This document shows positions 3,599 to 6,183 of a DNA stretch of 6,183 nt, piece after piece. The notes under the pieces were generated by a model. That model ran no database searches and was not told where the DNA came from. It saw only the letters and a list, made by a program, of their open reading frames with translations. The position numbers and the translations under genes are program-made. Each line of letters opens with the position of its first letter. The first letter of the stretch is position 1. Origin of the DNA: Methanosarcinales archaeon (lineage in GTDB: Archaea > Halobacteriota > Methanosarcinia > Methanosarcinales > Methanogasteraceae); assembly GCA_030666765.1 (NCBI GenBank), contig DAOUXE010000073.1, forward strand, positions 1 through 6,183, read 5' to 3'.

Positions 3599-6183
3599 AT
3601 GAAAACCGACACATCCGCCCAGTGGGATAAGTTTTTTAACCGGTACTACATCGGAGACATTCTCGCTCTTGCGAACGAATACCCGGAAAGCCGGAGTCTG
3701 TATGTTGATTTCGTAAATATCGAGAAATTCGATCCGGATCTGGCAGACGAACTTCTGACGCATCCGGATCAGGCTCTCAATACAGCAGAAGAAGCGCTCC
3801 GGAGTTTCGATCTCCCGGTCAAGAAGACGCTTGCAGGCGCACATCTGCGGATTACGAACATCCCGCAGAAGGTCAAGATACGGGATCTCAGGAGCATTCA
3901 CATCTCGAAACTGATCGCTATCGAGGGGCTTGTGCGCATGGCGACAGAGGTGCGCCCGCGATTGCTTGTCGCGGCATTCGAATGCAACGGGTGCGGAGAG
4001 ACTATGCTTGTGCCCCAGTCCAGTGGACGGTTTGTGGAGCCATATATGTGCAAAAACGAGGGGTGTGGGAGAAAAGGACCGTTTAAGATAAAACTTACCG
4101 AATCGGAGTTTGTAGATGCCCAGAAACTGCGTGTGCAGGAATCGCCGGAGGACATGCGTGGAGGTGAACAGCCGCAGACCCTCGATGTCAATATCGAGGA
4201 TGATATCGCAGGGATCGTAGCGCCCGGGGATCATGTGATCGTTGCAGGAATCCTGCGATCGTACCAGCGGATCACGCGCGAAGGTAAGAGCACGTTCTTT
4301 GATATCATACTCGACTCGGTCTCGATCGAGACGAAGGACAAAGAGTTTACAGAGATCGAGATCACACCGGAAGAGGAAGAAGAGATCATTAAACTCAGTG
4401 AAGACCCAGGGATATATAAAAAAATCATTGCGTCGATCGCGCCATCCATCTATGGTTATGAGGAGGTGAAGGAGGCGCTTGCGCTCCAGTTGATGAGCGG
4501 CGTTCCAAAGAGCCTTCCTGACGGAGCAAGGATCCGCGGGGACGTTCATGTGCTGCTTGTCGGCGATCCCGGGATTGCGAAGTCGCAGCTTCTCAGGTAC
4601 ATCAGAAAACTTGCGCCCCGCGGGATATATACGAGTGGTCGCAGCAGTTCTGCCGCGGGTTTGTGTGTTTCGCCTGATACGCGGATACAGACCTCAGACG
4701 GGTTTTTCAGAATTGGGGAGTTCGTGGAGGAGCGTATGCAAAATCCAATCCAGGTGGAGGATGGAATCTGGAAAAGCAACTGCAATAGTGTCTCCCTGTC
4801 AACGGTAGATTCCAATCACGCCATCACGGAGAACCCACTCGCTGCGGTATGGCGAATTCGTGCACCTGACACCATGATGCACATTGAAACAGAGAGCGGT
4901 AGATCAATAACCGTGACTCCGACCACCCCTCTTCCCGTGATGACGGACCGCGGCATCGGATGGGTCAGATCCGCAGACCTGGCCGATCAGCAATATCTTG
5001 CAACACCGCGTCTTCTGCCAGAGAACAGTAAAGTCCCGTACACCATCGAACTATTTGAGAGCAACTGCACCGTTTTAGGTGCATCCCGATTAACCGCCAG
5101 AATAGTGTCGCGGCTGAAGAAAAGATATGGCACCATCAAGGATGCTGCATCCGCTCTTGGAGTCTCGGAAGATAGTCTGTACTATAACCGGACAAACGAA
5201 GATGCACGCGGCAACCCCGACCTCAGAACGCTCATGCGACTTGCCGAACAGGCTGGAATCGAATTTGAAGAGGTTGCACAGAGTTGCTGCTGGTTCTCAC
5301 AACAGCATGGCCACAAGATAACGCTGCCTGTCACTCCGAATGAAGATTTTATGTACTTCGCAGGACTCATCGCGGGCGACGGTAGTATAAGCAAAGCGAA
5401 ACATGCTATAGGATACGGCGGGTCTCAGATACGGTTCAGTAACTCGGATGTTCATCTCCTCGAAAGATACACATCGATAATCACAGAACTCTTTGGCGTA
5501 GAATATTCAAGAAGTGATGGCAGCAACGTCCGCCCGCCTGATATCAGGTTCGGATCAACGATCATCGCAGAGATTCTCCATACGCTTGGCGTCCCGGTAT
5601 CTCCGAAATCGTCCAAAATCTCAGTTCCTGATGTGGTGCTGAATCTACCAAACAACCTGATCGCCGCATACTTACGCGGACTCTTTGATGCCGATGGGTC
5701 TTGCACTGCACAGCAAACCGATTCATCGAGCCTGCAACTATATACTACAGGCAAGCAACTCGCGGAAGGGGTTTTGCTCGCACTGCTCAAATTCGGGATT
5801 ATCGGACGGATTCGCGTGCCGCCACCATCGGATGGAGCCATATTATCATTCGTGGTGGATGGTGAAGTCAAGACCATGACCACATCCAGCGACATATATG
5901 TTGTGACGATCTATGGCAGGGAAAATATAACACGATACTATGACCGGATCGATTTCAAACACCCTCTAAAACACGGTAATCTGATGATGATATTAAAGTC
6001 ATACAAAAACAGCTCTCGCAGTACGAATGTGGACCGGGTTCCATGCGTGGGATCTCGACTCAAAGCCATCCGGAAACATTTCGGCCTACCGGCAACGATC
6101 TATTCCAATAATGGTAACAACAGCACCAGCAGCACCAGCAGCACCGGCGGCGGCAATGGCCGCAGCAGTGGTAGCAGCAGTGG
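3599..6183 (+). CDS. mcm: MCM replicative DNA helicase, intein-containing, 3' end outside window
   Basis: The ATP-driven 3'-5' hexameric helicase that unwinds DNA at archaeal replication forks. The frame is open for 861 codons to the window edge. Residues 1-355 are host protein. The N-terminal helical domain covers about 1-100. A zinc-binding site has C129-x2-C132 and C151-x4-C156. The OB-fold contains a DNA-binding beta-hairpin around R220-S231. The AAA+ linker GIYKKIIASIAPSIYGYEEVKEALALQL precedes Walker A, GDPGIAKSQ (322-330, catalytic K328). The text then reads YTSGRSSSAAGL, stopping at L355 where the archaeal consensus continues TAAV; an intein interrupts at that point. Walker B, the sensors and the rest of the AAA+ core must lie beyond 6183. 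The ATG at 3599 gives a normal MCM N-terminus (WDKFFNRYY) and has a TATA-like box 31 bases upstream. No other replication gene is present nearby. Identity is certain; activity depends on intein splicing. Confidence 0.97.
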   Translation, partial: MKTDTSAQWDKFFNRYYIGDILALANEYPESRSLYVDFVNIEKFDPDLADELLTHPDQALNTAEEALRSFDLPVKKTLAGAHLRITNIPQKVKIRDLRSIHISKLIAIEGLVRMATEVRPRLLVAAFECNGCGETMLVPQSSGRFVEPYMCKNEGCGRKGPFKIKLTESEFVDAQKLRVQESPEDMRGGEQPQTLDVNIEDDIAGIVAPGDHVIVAGILRSYQRITREGKSTFFDIILDSVSIETKDKEFTEIEITPEEEEEIIKLSEDPGIYKKIIASIAPSIYGYEEVKEALALQLMSGVPKSLPDGARIRGDVHVLLVGDPGIAKSQLLRYIRKLAPRGIYTSGRSSSAAGLCVSPDTRIQTSDGFFRIGEFVEERMQNPIQVEDGIWKSNCNSVSLSTVDSNHAITENPLAAVWRIRAPDTMMHIETESGRSITVTPTTPLPVMTDRGIGWVRSADLADQQYLATPRLLPENSKVPYTIELFESNCTVLGASRLTARIVSRLKKRYGTIKDAASALGVSEDSLYYNRTNEDARGNPDLRTLMRLAEQAGIEFEEVAQSCCWFSQQHGHKITLPVTPNEDFMYFAGLIAGDGSISKAKHAIGYGGSQIRFSNSDVHLLERYTSIITELFGVEYSRSDGSNVRPPDIRFGSTIIAEILHTLGVPVSPKSSKISVPDVVLNLPNNLIAAYLRGLFDADGSCTAQQTDSSSLQLYTTGKQLAEGVLLALLKFGIIGRIRVPPPSDGAILSFVVDGEVKTMTTSSDIYVVTIYGRENITRYYDRIDFKHPLKHGNLMMILKSYKNSSRSTNVDRVPCVGSRLKAIRKHFGLPATIYSNNGNNSTSSTSSTGGGNGRSSGSSS
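5090..5281 (+). other. XRE/Cro-like helix-turn-helix domain within the intein
   Basis: Intein residues 143-206. The segment YGTIKDAASALGVSEDSLYY (155-174) has the spacing of a helix-turn-helix. It is followed by NPDLRTLMRLAEQAGIEFEE, which closely resembles the final helices of XRE/Cro-type domains (compare the common NPSLxTLxRIAExLGV-x-x-EEL pattern). It sits between splicing block B and the first endonuclease motif. It probably adds DNA contacts for recognition of the homing site; a regulatory role is possible but not shown. Confidence 0.65.
6104..6183 (+). repeat. Low-complexity Ser/Thr/Gly/Asn tract with 9-bp tandem repeat, in the intein
   Basis: From intein residue 481 to the edge the frame encodes almost only Ser, Asn, Thr and Gly. 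At 6121-6145 the DNA is a period-9 tandem repeat (CAGCACCAG unit, about 2.8 copies), followed by GGC and AGC/AGT codons. The protein segment would be a disordered linker between the endonuclease and the C-terminal splicing blocks. The repeat could change length by slippage in multiples of three codons. The window ends inside it. Confidence 0.8.

Larger units (their letters stand above)
4664..6183 (+). mobile_element. Intein with LAGLIDADG homing endonuclease inside mcm (C-terminal end outside window)
   Basis: A protein-splicing element in frame with mcm, at least 506 residues. Splicing block A is CVSPDTRIQTSDG (intein residues 1-13), giving a Cys nucleophile. Block B lies around residues 76-94 but reads T-P-T-T where T-x-x-H is usual. 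LAGLIDADG-type motifs are FAGLIAGDGS (from residue 232, nt 5357) and LRGLFDADGS (from residue 337, nt 5672), about 105 residues apart. Each keeps its acidic residue, so a monomeric DOD endonuclease looks intact. An XRE-like helix-turn-helix precedes the first motif. After the endonuclease the frame enters a Ser/Thr/Gly/Asn-rich tract. Blocks F and G (terminal His-Asn and the following Thr of the host) are beyond the window. The insertion is between L355 and the expected Thr of SSAAGLT in the AAA+ core, a functionally vital site typical of inteins. No stop or frameshift is seen. Confidence 0.93.

Noticed and set aside
3452..4549. Long minus-strand open frame opposite mcm
   Set aside because: It lies antisense to unmistakable MCM coding sequence, has no recognisable domain, no ribosome-binding site, and a composition expected from a shadow frame.
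2631..5093. 13-base identity GCATCCCGATTAA shared by 2631-2643 and 5081-5093
   Set aside because: Among all position pairs in a window this size a 13-base match is expected about once by chance, and the contexts are unrelated.
5452..5895. Minus-strand open frame opposite the intein endonuclease
   Set aside because: The opposite strand encodes the LAGLIDADG motifs in the mcm frame; the antisense product resembles no family.

Overview
The window reads as the chromosome of a euryarchaeon, probably a methanogen or a methanogen relative (class Methanomicrobia in the broad sense). The evidence is an archaeal-type MCM replicative helicase, an archaeal/fungal-type aspartate-semialdehyde dehydrogenase, an 8Fe ferredoxin, BRE/TATA-like promoters close to start codons (some apparently giving leaderless mRNAs), and a decayed MNT/HEPN toxin-antitoxin pair of a kind common in archaea. 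A closer taxonomic placement cannot be made from sequence reading alone.

Layout. Positions 1-170 hold the 3' flank of a minus-strand gene and include a tidy predicted three-way-junction RNA that ends in a U run. Positions 171-1199 (minus) encode a multi-spanning membrane protein of the lysylphosphatidylglycerol-synthase membrane-domain/flippase-like family. Positions 1272-2297 (minus) encode aspartate-semialdehyde dehydrogenase. It lies 38 bases downstream of a 59-residue 2[4Fe-4S] ferredoxin gene (2336-2515, minus), and the two look co-transcribed, with a T-rich stretch between them. Positions 2516-2680 hold the ferredoxin control region: two TATA-like boxes, a stem-loop and an upstream dyad. 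Positions 2675-3439 (minus) hold the wreck of an MntA-like nucleotidyltransferase antitoxin followed by a HepT-like HEPN toxin. Both carry frameshifts and stops, but the diagnostic motifs can still be read. Positions 3440-3598 form a divergent promoter region with two adjacent dyads just upstream of a TATA-like box.

From 3599 to the right edge (plus) runs mcm, open for 861 codons. The first 355 residues are the MCM N-terminal domain and the start of the AAA+ core, including Walker A. At residue 356 the frame enters an intein with LAGLIDADG endonuclease motifs, inserted between the L and T of the conserved SSAAGLT segment. The intein still has not ended at the window edge after 506 codons. It has an XRE-like helix-turn-helix between splicing block B and the endonuclease, Thr in place of the usual block B His, and a Ser/Thr/Gly/Asn-rich low-complexity tract encoded partly by a 9-bp tandem repeat, in which the window stops.

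Functionally these are mostly independent units: membrane lipid or glycan handling, amino-acid biosynthesis with a redox carrier, a dead toxin-antitoxin island, and DNA replication with a selfish protein-splicing element. The most notable parts are the unusual intein, the structured RNA at the left edge and the readable fossil MNT/HEPN module.
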